Positions 8,467 to 14,648 of a stretch of 21,601 bases of DNA are shown here, one piece after another (position 1 is the stretch's first letter; each line of letters begins with the position of its first letter). The notes below the pieces were generated by a model. It did no database searches. It had not been told where the DNA came from and saw only the letters and a program-made list of their open reading frames with translations. The stretch comes from JBFHNV01 sp965365655. Lineage in GTDB: Bacteria > Pseudomonadota > Gammaproteobacteria > HK1. The stretch covers positions 1-21,601 of the forward strand of contig CBDUCN010000047.1 in the NCBI GenBank assembly GCA_965365655.1. The letters run 5' to 3'. The translations under genes were made by a program, and so were the position numbers.

Positions 8467-8481
8467 CGCAAGCTGTTTGCG
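8467..8481. repeat. inverted repeat CGCAA-N5-TTGCG
   Basis: This small perfect inverted repeat with 5-base arms lies about 50 bases from the paired palindromes, in the same AT-rich island. Its arms share the TTGCG/CGCAA core with the 8389-8404 palindrome, so it may be a secondary half-site pair for the same protein. Confidence 0.3.
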
Positions 8482-8727
8482 GGACGGGGCACTAGCGTGC
8501 CCGAACGCGGCCGGCGCCCGGGCGGGGACGTCGCCGGTGTCCGGCGGCGCGGGCTGCCTCGCGAGCGAACGCCCGCCGCCGGACGCCGTGCGCGCCGCCG
8601 TCGAGGTCGCACGGCTCGCCCGGCGCGACCCGCGGCACGACGGGGTTGCAGTTCAGGAGCGGCACGCTGCACGGAAGCGCCCGCAGCGCGTGACCGTCGG
8701 CGGCGAGACGCCGGTGGCGCCCGAAGC

Positions 8728-9111
8728 TCATCCCCCGCCGCGCCGCGCCGCCGCCTCCAGGCGCACCGGCTCGCCGTGCGGGGTCGCGCGGTGCGCGCGA
8801 TCCCATGCGTCGCGGCGCTCCGCGAGTTCCCCCGGCGAGGTCAGCCCTTTCGCGACGCTCAGCGTCTCCAGCGCGTTGAGCCAGTGCCGGTAGTAGGTGT
8901 CGCCGAGGTCGGGGTCGCCGGCCGCCTGCGCGGCCGTGATCTGGCGGTTCATCTCCGCGCACCACTCGCTCCACGTGAACACGCCCAGCTCCTGCAGCTT
9001 CACCGCCATCGCGAAGGCCTGCGCCTGCCACGGCTCGGCGAACAGCGGGCCTTCCCCGTCGCGGGGCAGCGACGGCAGCGCGTCGAGGTCAACCGGGCTC
9101 GAGGTAGTCAT
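8728..9111 (-). CDS. nitrile hydratase accessory (activator) protein
   Basis: This 127-residue protein resembles the N-terminal half of nitrile hydratase beta subunits and matches the cobalt-type activator (P14K-like) family, which binds the alpha subunit and helps load cobalt by subunit swapping. Diagnostic stretches are PLFAEPWQAQAFAMAVKLQE, then GVFTWSEWCAEMNRQI, then DTYYRHWLNALETL. The C-terminus is arginine- and glycine-rich. The ATG lies inside the end of the preceding gene (23-base overlap) and has no clear ribosome binding site, so translation is probably coupled. It is last in the order alpha, beta-N, beta-C, accessory. It differs from the beta-N protein by lacking the GFGPIDPEKDEPVFHSEWEK opening. 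Confidence 0.87.
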   Translation of the reverse strand: MTTSSPVDLDALPSLPRDGEGPLFAEPWQAQAFAMAVKLQELGVFTWSEWCAEMNRQITAAQAAGDPDLGDTYYRHWLNALETLSVAKGLTSPGELAERRDAWDRAHRATPHGEPVRLEAAARRGGG

Positions 9112-9439
9112 CGAACAGATCGATGTGCACGGTGTCGCGCTCGCTCGCGCCGTCGCCCCACAGCTCGCGCATCGTGAAGCGCACGCTGTAGAGCTGCTGC
9201 GGCTTCTTCTCGCCGTTCGCCGCGTGGGTGTCCGGGAACACGAACACGCCGTGGTTGATCGCGACCACGCCGCGCTTCGCGCGCGCGTAACGCGGCAGCC
9301 GGGTGTGGCCGAGCGGCTGGAAGTTGCGGGTGACCACCGCGTCGCCGGGCGCGAAGCGCGGCGTCTCGTTGGACGGGATGCGCGCGCTGTCGCCGGCGCG
9401 CAGCACCTTCTGCACGTTGTGCTGGTGCAGCACGCGCAT
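9089..9439 (-). CDS. nitrile hydratase beta subunit, C-terminal half (separate gene)
   Basis: This 116-residue protein corresponds to the SH3-like C-terminal half of the nitrile hydratase beta subunit. It contains PRFAPGDAVV, then GHTRLPRYARAKRGVV, then HGVFVFPDTHA, then LYSVRFTMRELWG, all hallmarks of that domain, including an arginine in the RLPRYAR region that contacts the oxidised cysteine ligands in known structures. It would form a heterotrimer with the alpha and beta-N proteins. The ATG overlaps the beta-N stop as TGATG and has its own strong GGGAGG seven bases upstream, which favours a true separate gene over a frameshift. Together the two halves total 223 residues, a normal beta length. 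A similar split is known in thiocyanate hydrolase and toyocamycin nitrile hydratase. Confidence 0.88.
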   Translation of the reverse strand: MRVLHQHNVQKVLRAGDSARIPSNETPRFAPGDAVVTRNFQPLGHTRLPRYARAKRGVVAINHGVFVFPDTHAANGEKKPQQLYSVRFTMRELWGDGASERDTVHIDLFDDYLEPG

Positions 9440-9762
9440 CAGCCGCCCTCCCCGTCCTGCCCGGACGCGAGCTCGGCCATGCGCTCGGCGATCTCGGCCT
9501 CGCTCACGTGGCCGCGCTCGACGAGCAGGCGCTGCAGGCCGTGCAGCCACTTCTCGTAATACGTGCTGCGCAGGTAGATCGCCGGGTCGGTGTTCTCGCG
9601 GGCGAAGCGGCCCATGTCGATGTTCCACTCGCCGCCGAAGCCGGTCGCCACGGTCATCGCGAAGACCCGCTTCTCCCACTCCGAGTGGAACACGGGCTCG
9701 TCCTTCTCCGGGTCTATGGGGCCGAAGCCGTGCATGCCGCCCATGTCGTGCGCGCCGTTCAT
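9439..9762 (-). CDS. nitrile hydratase beta subunit, N-terminal half (separate gene)
   Basis: This 107-residue protein matches the helical N-terminal half of nitrile hydratase beta. It starts with the typical HDMGGMHGFGPIDPEKDEP, followed by FHSEWEKRVFAMT, then MGRFARENTDPAIYLRSTYY and EKWLHGLQRLLVERG. It stops after an acidic glycine-rich tail (GQDGEGG) exactly where the linker to the SH3-like half would begin. Its ATG overlaps the alpha stop (ATGA) and has a perfect GGAGGT six bases upstream. It should pack against alpha and help form the active-site channel. Its short length and the intact adjacent C-terminal half show gene fission rather than loss. Confidence 0.89.
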   Translation of the reverse strand: MNGAHDMGGMHGFGPIDPEKDEPVFHSEWEKRVFAMTVATGFGGEWNIDMGRFARENTDPAIYLRSTYYEKWLHGLQRLLVERGHVSEAEIAERMAELASGQDGEGG

Positions 9763-10421
9763 TGCGCCACCTCCGCCGCCTCCGCCGCCTGCCGCGGAGT
9801 GAGTGCGACGCCGGTGCCGATCATCGCGTCGCGCGTGACCAGGTCCGCGAGCTCCTCCTCGCTCATGCCGTCGGTGCCGTCCGGGCGCATCGGCAACACG
9901 AGGTAGCGCACCTCGGCGGTGCTGTCCCAGACCTTGATCTCGACGTCCTCGGGCAGCGTCACGCCGAACTCGGCCAGCACGCCGCGCGGATCGATCACCG
10001 CCCGCGCGCGGTATGGCGAGCTCTTGTACCAGACCGGCGGCAGCCCGAGCACCGGCCACGGGTAGCACGAGCACAGGGTGCACACGACCATGTTGTGCAC
10101 CTCGGGCGTGTTCTCCACGACCACCATGTCCTTGCCCTGCCGGCCCTCGAAGCCGAACTCCTCGATGGCCTTCGCGCCGTCGGCGAGCAGGCGCGCCCTG
10201 AACTCGGGATCCACCCAGGCACGGGCCACGACCCGGGCGCCGTTGCGCGGACCGACGCGGTGCTCGTAGGTGTCGATCAGCTCGTCCAGGGCCGCCGGGT
10301 CCACCAGTCCCTTCTCGGTGAGCAGGGACTCCAGCGCCTTGGTGCGCAGCACCGTGTCCGGCAGAGCGGCGTGGTCGCCTCCGTGATCGTCGTCGTGGTG
10401 GTGGTGGGCGTCGTGGGGCAT
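9759..10421 (-). CDS. nthA: nitrile hydratase alpha subunit, cobalt type
   Basis: This 220-residue metal-binding subunit belongs to an enzyme that hydrates nitriles to amides. The metal claw is VCTLCSC, with ligands C114, C117 and C119. Threonine at 115 is the cobalt-type signature, where iron enzymes have serine. It is followed by YPWPVLGLPPVWYKSSPYRA as in true nitrile hydratases. The first 17 residues are rich in histidine and aspartate (DAHHHHDDDHGGDH), possibly a metal-holding tail. The ATG has GGGAGGG about five bases upstream. The gene begins the cluster and is divergent from an aminotransferase across a 155-base gap. Thiocyanate hydrolase gamma subunits are the main alternative, because that enzyme also has a split beta; the YPWP and PPxWYKS segments make me prefer a nitrile hydratase. 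Confidence 0.93.
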   Translation of the reverse strand: MPHDAHHHHDDDHGGDHAALPDTVLRTKALESLLTEKGLVDPAALDELIDTYEHRVGPRNGARVVARAWVDPEFRARLLADGAKAIEEFGFEGRQGKDMVVVENTPEVHNMVVCTLCSCYPWPVLGLPPVWYKSSPYRARAVIDPRGVLAEFGVTLPEDVEIKVWDSTAEVRYLVLPMRPDGTDGMSEEELADLVTRDAMIGTGVALTPRQAAEAAEVAQ

Positions 10422-10457
10422 GCGTCCCTCCCGCGCGGGGTCGGTCTCCGGCGCCAG

Positions 10458-10463
10458 AGGGTA
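10458..10463 (-). promoter_or_regulatory. weak candidate -10 for the nitrile hydratase genes
   Basis: On the minus strand TACCCT lies 36 bases before the alpha-subunit ATG. It matches four of six -10 positions; no -35 is evident in the GC-rich DNA upstream. Confidence 0.25.
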
Positions 10464-10538
10464 GCGCGTCGGGCGCGCCGCGGCACCGGGGGGGCCCGGA
10501 CCCCGGCGCCCCACTCCCGGTCGGCACCCTGCGCCCGG

Positions 10539-10544
10539 TACACT
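10539..10544 (+). promoter_or_regulatory. candidate -10 box TACACT for the aminotransferase gene
   Basis: TACACT lies 32 bases before the aminotransferase ATG within GGTACACTCG. The identical ten-base block occurs upstream of the DsbA-family gene (11806-11815). No clear -35 hexamer is visible. Confidence 0.4.
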
Positions 10545-10576
10545 CGCGCCCCCGCCCGCGCGCAGAGAACCGTCCG

Positions 10577-11743
10577 ATGCAGCCCGCACACCGCATGTCC
10601 GCCCTCGGCACCGAGACCGCGTTCGAGGTGCTCGCCCGCGCCGAGGCGCTGCGCGCCCAGGGCCGCGACGTCATCAACCTCGGCATCGGCCAGCCCGACT
10701 TCAAGACCCCGGGGCACATCGTGGAGGCCGCGGTTCAGGCACTGCGCGACGGCCACCACGGCTACACGCCCTCGCCGGGGATCCCGGCGCTGCGCGAGGC
10801 GGTGGCCGCGGATCTGCTGACGCACCGCGGCGTGGAGGTGGACCCCGCGCGCATCATGGTCGTGCCCGGCGGCAAGGTGACGATGTTCTTCGCGATCATG
10901 ATGTTCGGCGAGCCCGGCACGGAGATCCTCTACCCGAACCCCGGATTCCCGATCTACGAATCCGTGATCCGCTTCTCCGGCGCGACGCCGGTGCCGATCC
11001 CGCTTCTGGAGGAGAAGGACTTCTCCTTCGACGCGGAGGAGGTGCTGTCGCAGATCACCGCACGCACCCGGCTGCTGATCGTGAACTCGCCGGCCAACCC
11101 CACCGGCGGCGCGATCCCGCGCGCCGAGATGGACCGCCTGGTCGCGGGGCTCGCGGCGCACCCCCACGTGGCCGTGATGTCGGACGAAATCTACGCCCGG
11201 ATGTGCTACGACGGCGCCGAGCACGTGAGCCTGACGGGCTACCCGGAGCTTGCCGATCGGCTGATCCTGCTCGACGGCTGGAGCAAGACCTACGCGATGA
11301 CCGGCTGGCGCCTCGGCTACGGGGTGTGGCCGGAGTCACTGATCGAGGGCGCGACCCGCCTCTCGGTGAACTGCCACTCCTGTGTCAACGCCGCCACGCA
11401 GTTCGCCGGCATCGCGGCGCTGCAAGGGCCGCAGGATCAGGTGGGCACGATGATGACGGCCTTCGACGAGCGCCGGCACGTGATCGTCGACGGCCTGAAC
11501 GCGCTGCCCGGCGTGACCTGCCGGATGCCGGGCGGCGCGTTCTACGCGTTTCCGAACATCACCGGCACCGGCATGGACTCGGCGACCTTCCAGCAGCGGC
11601 TGCTCGAGGAGGCGGGCGTGGCCGCGATCGCCGGCACCAGCTTCGGCGCGCACGGCGAGGGCTACGTGCGCTTCTCGTACGCGAACAGCGTCGAGAACAT
11701 CGAACGCGCGCTGGAACGGATCGCGACGCTGCTCGCCGGCTGA
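10577..11743 (+). CDS. class I/II PLP-dependent aminotransferase
   Basis: This 388-residue cytoplasmic fold-type I aminotransferase of the AspC-like group transfers an amino group between an amino acid and a 2-oxoacid. PLP-binding lysine K237 lies in GWSKTYAMTGWRLGY. Other family marks are NLGIGQPDF near residue 34, HHGYTPSPGIPALREAV, and NSPANPTGG around 172-180, where the asparagine contacts PLP. The final arginine region reads YVRFSYANSVENI. The length is normal. It is divergent from the nitrile hydratase cluster, and the gap between the two alpha-side starts (155 bases) must hold both promoters. The exact substrates (aspartate, aromatic or alanine type) cannot be told. No strong ribosome binding site precedes the ATG, which I chose because it follows the -10 box and gives the typical N-terminus. 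Confidence 0.92.
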   Translation: MQPAHRMSALGTETAFEVLARAEALRAQGRDVINLGIGQPDFKTPGHIVEAAVQALRDGHHGYTPSPGIPALREAVAADLLTHRGVEVDPARIMVVPGGKVTMFFAIMMFGEPGTEILYPNPGFPIYESVIRFSGATPVPIPLLEEKDFSFDAEEVLSQITARTRLLIVNSPANPTGGAIPRAEMDRLVAGLAAHPHVAVMSDEIYARMCYDGAEHVSLTGYPELADRLILLDGWSKTYAMTGWRLGYGVWPESLIEGATRLSVNCHSCVNAATQFAGIAALQGPQDQVGTMMTAFDERRHVIVDGLNALPGVTCRMPGGAFYAFPNITGTGMDSATFQQRLLEEAGVAAIAGTSFGAHGEGYVRFSYANSVENIERALERIATLLAG

Positions 11744-11807
11744 GGGCGGGGCTTCAGCGCTGGCGCGCCCGCGCCGGCGGCCCGCGGGCGCCGCGGGCAG
11801 AGGCGGG

Positions 11808-11813
11808 TACACT
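11808..11813 (+). promoter_or_regulatory. candidate -10 box TACACT for the DsbA-family/GST genes
   Basis: TACACT is embedded in GGTACACTCG, 37 bases before the DsbA-family ATG, and duplicates the block before the aminotransferase gene. It implies that the DsbA-GST pair can be transcribed on its own rather than only by readthrough. Confidence 0.4.
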
Positions 11814-11850
11814 CGAACGCCCGTGCGGACACTCGAGGCGAATCGCGGCG

Positions 11851-12477
11851 ATGAACGGCCCCCTGATCCTGGAGATCTTCTCCGACTACGTCTGACCCTG
11901 GTGCTACCTCTGCACCGTGCGTGTGGAACGCCTGCTCCGGGACTACGACATCGAACACCGCTGGGTGCACTTCCCGCTGCACCCCGACACGCCCGCCGAG
12001 GGCCGCAGCATGGCGGACTTCTACGCGTCGCGCGGGCTCGACCCGCACCAGAAGTACCTGGAGATGAAGGCGCGCATGGACGCCGAAGGGCTGCCGTACG
12101 GCGAGCGCACCCATACCTACAACAGCCGCCTCGCGCAGGAGCTCGGCTGCTGGGCCGACACCGTCGAAGGGGGCGCCGCGCTGCACGACGCGCTGTTCCG
12201 CGCGTACTTCGTCGACCGCCGCAACATCGGCGATCCGCAGGTGCTGCTGGACGTGGTCGCGGGCGCCGGCCTGGACGCCGACGAGGCGCGCGCGGTGCTC
12301 GACGAGCGGCGCTTCCGCGAGCGGGTGGACGAGGACTGGGCGCGCTCGCGCGCGTACGGCATCACCGGCGTGCCCACCTTCGTGACCGCCGGGCACGGCG
12401 TGGTCGGCGCGCAGCCCTACGAGGCGCTCGCCGGCTTCGTCGAGGAGATGGGCGCGCGACGCCGGGAACCGGGCTGA
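11851..12477 (+). CDS. DsbA-family oxidoreductase with in-frame TGA at the active-site cysteine (candidate selenoprotein)
   Basis: Reading through one TGA at 11893-11895 gives a 208-residue DsbA-fold protein of the FrnE/hydroxychromene-carboxylate-isomerase-like group. The TGA is codon 15, exactly the first residue of the family CPWC motif: SDYV-[TGA]-PWCYLC. The N-terminal cysteine of CxxC is the nucleophile, so a selenocysteine there (U15, C18) is functionally sensible. Everything after it is intact: the helical insertion (FPLHPDTPAEGRSMADFY, then RTHTYNSRLAQELG) and the cis-proline loop ITGVPTFV. No signal peptide is present, so it would act in the cytoplasm. Initiation downstream of the TGA would remove the first strand and active site. 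The alternative is a recent nonsense mutation or sequencing error (TGC or TGT to TGA), giving a pseudogene. A GST gene follows 35 bases later. The family call is strong; the selenocysteine call is inference. Confidence 0.75.
11900..11932 (+). promoter_or_regulatory. candidate bacterial SECIS hairpin
   Basis: The hairpin starts four bases after the TGA. The upper stem UCUGCAC (11909-11915) pairs with GUGUGGA (11921-11927), including two G-U pairs, around the loop CGUGC. The lower stem GGUG (11900-11903) pairs with CGCC (11929-11932). The apical loop has G as its second base, 21 bases after the TGA, within the usual spacing for bacterial SECIS elements. A competing five-pair stem, GGUGC/GCACC (11900-11904 with 11912-11916), also exists. 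The folding was done by eye in GC-rich DNA where hairpins are common, so this supports the call without proving it. Confidence 0.45.
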
Positions 12478-12512
12478 AAGCGCCGGCGGGAATCCACGAC
12501 GGAGGAATCGCG

Positions 12513-13145
12513 ATGCAGCTTCTGAGCGCCACCCCCAGCCCGTTCGCGCGCAAGGTGCGCATCGCGCTGGCCGAGAAGGGGATCGACTTCGAGCTGGTCA
12601 CCGAGGTGCCGTGGAACGCCGACGCCAGCGCGCCGCGCTACAACCCGCTGGGCACCGTCCCGGTGCTGATCGACGGCGACGGCGTGTACTACGACTCCAC
12701 GTTCATCGTGCAGTACCTGGAGCTCGCGTACCCGCAGCCGCCGCTGCTGCCGCGCGACGTCGCGGGCGTGCTCGCCCACCGGCGCCTCGAGGTGCTGGGC
12801 GACGGCGTGTGCGACGCGGTGGTGCTGACGGTGATCGAGGGCTCGCGGCCGCCGGAGCTGCGCAGCGCGCCGTGGGTGGCGCGCCAGCGCGCGAAGATCG
12901 AGCGCACGCTCGCGGAGATGGCGCGCCTGGTCGATCCCCCGGCGGCATTCGCGTGCGGCGAGGTCTTCGGCCTCGGCGACATCGCGCTGGGATGCGCGCT
13001 CGGCTACCTGGACTGCCGCCTCGCGGAGCTGGACTGGCGCACGCCGAACCCGTCGCTCGCGGCGCTGTTCGAGCGCCTGAGCGCGCGGCCGTCGTTCCAG
13101 GCGACGGTGCCGGCGCCGCAGACGCTGCGCGACCGCGTCGCCTGA
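12513..13145 (+). CDS. glutathione S-transferase family protein
   Basis: This 210-residue cytoplasmic GST has a thioredoxin-like N-terminal domain followed by an all-helical C-terminal domain. The N-terminus MQLLSATPSPFARKVRIALA carries the serine/proline-type active-site segment. NPLGTVPVLI contains the conserved cis-proline of the glutathione site, and YYDSTFIVQYLE is the ExS-like glutathione-binding region (here with DS). The C-terminal domain contains FGLGDIALGCALGYLD, the N-capping-box region. The start is strongly supported by GGAGGA at 12501-12506, six to seven bases upstream. It follows the DsbA-family gene by 35 bases and is probably cotranscribed, suggesting a shared role in thiol chemistry or detoxification. 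The substrate is unknown. Confidence 0.9.
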   Translation: MQLLSATPSPFARKVRIALAEKGIDFELVTEVPWNADASAPRYNPLGTVPVLIDGDGVYYDSTFIVQYLELAYPQPPLLPRDVAGVLAHRRLEVLGDGVCDAVVLTVIEGSRPPELRSAPWVARQRAKIERTLAEMARLVDPPAAFACGEVFGLGDIALGCALGYLDCRLAELDWRTPNPSLAALFERLSARPSFQATVPAPQTLRDRVA

Positions 13146-13162
13146 CGCGGTACAGGGCCTGC

Positions 13163-13183
13163 GCCGCGCCCGGCGGGCGCGGC
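13163..13183. terminator. hairpin between convergent GST and autotransporter genes
   Basis: GCCGCGCCC and GGGCGCGGC form a perfect 9-base stem with a three-base loop, midway in the 57-base gap between two convergent genes. There is no T-run on either side, but the position suits a bidirectional terminator. Confidence 0.5.
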
Positions 13184-13202
13184 CTGGATCACGGGCTGCG
13201 GA

Positions 13203-14648
13203 TCAGAAGTCCATCCGCAGGTTGACCGTGAACACGCCCTCTTTCAGCGCCCGGCGGCTGACCACGCTCTGGTAGTCCACGCTGCCGCTGATCCCGTTGT
13301 TCTCGCCGAAGTAACGCACGCCGCCGCCGATCACGCCGCCGCTGCGGTCGGTCCTGACGCCGACGACGTTGGTCGCCGTGACGTCGTGCTCCAGCGTCGC
13401 GCCCACGTAGGGCTCGAACTCGTCGAAGGCATACGCGCCCTCGACGCCGAAGCGCAGCTGGCCGAGGCTGAAGCTGCGCTTGCCGTTCGCCACCGTCACC
13501 GTGCCGGTCGCGTCCGACTCGGTGAACGCGTCCTGGCTGTCGCGCGCGTACAGCGCGCCCGCGAGCCCGGTGATCGTGAACGCGCCGAAGCTCCGGGTCA
13601 TCGCGACGTTCGCGGCGCCGAAGGTGCGCGTCGAATCCACGGAGCTTCGCAGCGTGGTCGCGCCGAGCAGCCGCGACTGGTCGATGTCGATGCTGGACAT
13701 GCCGATGGAGAAATCCGCGGTGATGGTGTCGGTCAGCAGCACGGCGACGTACGGCGCGATCGTGAAGCCGTCGATGTCCTGCACGCCGCCGTTCGGCGGC
13801 GTGCTGGCGTCGGTGGTCTCGTAGCCGACGGCGACGCCGACCAGGACGTCGTCGCGCGGGCTGACGTCGATGCCGCCGAGGAACTGATCACGATCGGAGG
13901 AGAACGTCCTCGCGGCGGAATCGTCCTTGGAGTTGCTGCGCGACCAGCTTCCCCAGACGCCCATCGGCAGGCGTGCGCCGTCCCCGGCGGCGAGCCCCTG
14001 CTGCTGCACCATGATGCCGCCGGCCACCGGGCTCGCGCCCCCGGACACGCCGCTGCGGAACACGTTGAAGCGCTGACCCAGCGACTGGCTGAAGAAGCGC
14101 ACGAAGCTGTTGAGCTGGGCCGGCGTCGCGATGTTGGTGGGCGGCGTGAACGCGGGCTGGCTGCTCGAGATCCGGCTCATCGTGCCGCTGTACTGGAACT
14201 CGCAAAGCAGGTTGCTCGGGTTCGTGAGATCCTGTCCCGAGATCGACGAGATGTTCAGCGTGTCGCCGACGAGCTGGCCGAACACGACGGCCGACCCGGT
14301 GCCGCCGTCGACGCCGGTGAAGGTCACCGAAACCTCGAAGAAGCCGTCCGGCAGGATGGTGCCGGTGAACGGGTCGATGGTGTCGCCGTCGGCCGTGCTG
14401 CCGCTGCCGGTGAAGGTATCGCCGGTCTGCGACGTGAAGTTCAGGTTCAGCAGGAAGCTGTCGGCGAACGGGCCGGGGTCGACGATCGGGCCGCCCGGCG
14501 TCGCGCGGCAGTTGAACTCGCTGCCCGACATGGTTCCCGCGAAGCTGCCGACGATGTTCGGCGACGTCTGGGCCAGCACCGCCTCCAGGGGCAGCAGCAG
14601 GCCCGCCAGCGCGAGCACGATTGCCCGCCGCACTCGTTCACAACTCAT
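13203..14648 (-). CDS. autotransporter beta-domain outer-membrane protein
   Basis: This 481-residue protein has a signal peptide (RRAIVLALAGLLLPLEAVLA, cleavage near AQT). A short, serine/threonine/glycine-rich passenger-like region of about 180 residues follows, with two cysteines that could pair. A beta-barrel of about 260 residues made of alternating strands begins around GVWGSWSRSNSKDD and ends in FTVNLRMDF; a terminal phenylalanine is the outer-membrane insertion signal recognised by BamA. Motifs such as FLGGIDVSP, LVGVAVGYE and GALYARD fit Pfam autotransporter barrels. Passengers of known autotransporters are usually longer; here no protease or adhesin domain is recognisable. The ATG is chosen for the signal peptide; the upstream frame is not protein-like. 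The gene stands alone, divergent from a hydrolase gene. Confidence 0.85.
   Translation of the reverse strand: MSCERVRRAIVLALAGLLLPLEAVLAQTSPNIVGSFAGTMSGSEFNCRATPGGPIVDPGPFADSFLLNLNFTSQTGDTFTGSGSTADGDTIDPFTGTILPDGFFEVSVTFTGVDGGTGSAVVFGQLVGDTLNISSISGQDLTNPSNLLCEFQYSGTMSRISSSQPAFTPPTNIATPAQLNSFVRFFSQSLGQRFNVFRSGVSGGASPVAGGIMVQQQGLAAGDGARLPMGVWGSWSRSNSKDDSAARTFSSDRDQFLGGIDVSPRDDVLVGVAVGYETTDASTPPNGGVQDIDGFTIAPYVAVLLTDTITADFSIGMSSIDIDQSRLLGATTLRSSVDSTRTFGAANVAMTRSFGAFTITGLAGALYARDSQDAFTESDATGTVTVANGKRSFSLGQLRFGVEGAYAFDEFEPYVGATLEHDVTATNVVGVRTDRSGGVIGGGVRYFGENNGISGSVDYQSVVSRRALKEGVFTVNLRMDF

Larger units (their letters stand above)
8296..8727. other. 432-base intergenic region without a supported gene
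   Basis: No frame here shows a recognisable protein. The part near 8345-8485 is noticeably more AT-rich than its surroundings and holds three inverted repeats, listed separately. It probably carries the promoter and control sites of the gamma-glutamyltransferase gene. The part from about 8490 to 8727 is GC-rich with nothing I can identify beyond the expected 3' end of the nitrile hydratase transcript. Confidence 0.5.

Noticed and set aside
8450..8893. Plus-strand open frame across the gap before the GGT-family gene
   Set aside because: Composition is Arg/Ala/Pro-rich with no recognisable domain, and it overlaps the accessory-protein gene antisense. Typical of chance frames in very GC-rich DNA.
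9089..9441. Frameshift pseudogene explanation for the nitrile hydratase beta subunit
   Set aside because: Both halves have strong ribosome binding sites, meet at a standard TGATG overlap at the domain linker, and natural split beta subunits are known. I kept it as a true split, though one indel error cannot be excluded.
9759..10421. Thiocyanate hydrolase gamma subunit instead of nitrile hydratase alpha
   Set aside because: The split beta fits, but the YPWPVLGLPP and WYKSSPYRA segments and the gene order with alpha first look more like nitrile hydratase. This is a preference rather than proof.
11203..11895. Plus-strand open frame ending at the TGA of the DsbA-family gene
   Set aside because: Its first part is a shadow of the aminotransferase in another frame. 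Only the last 14 codons (from 11851) belong to the real DsbA-family gene.
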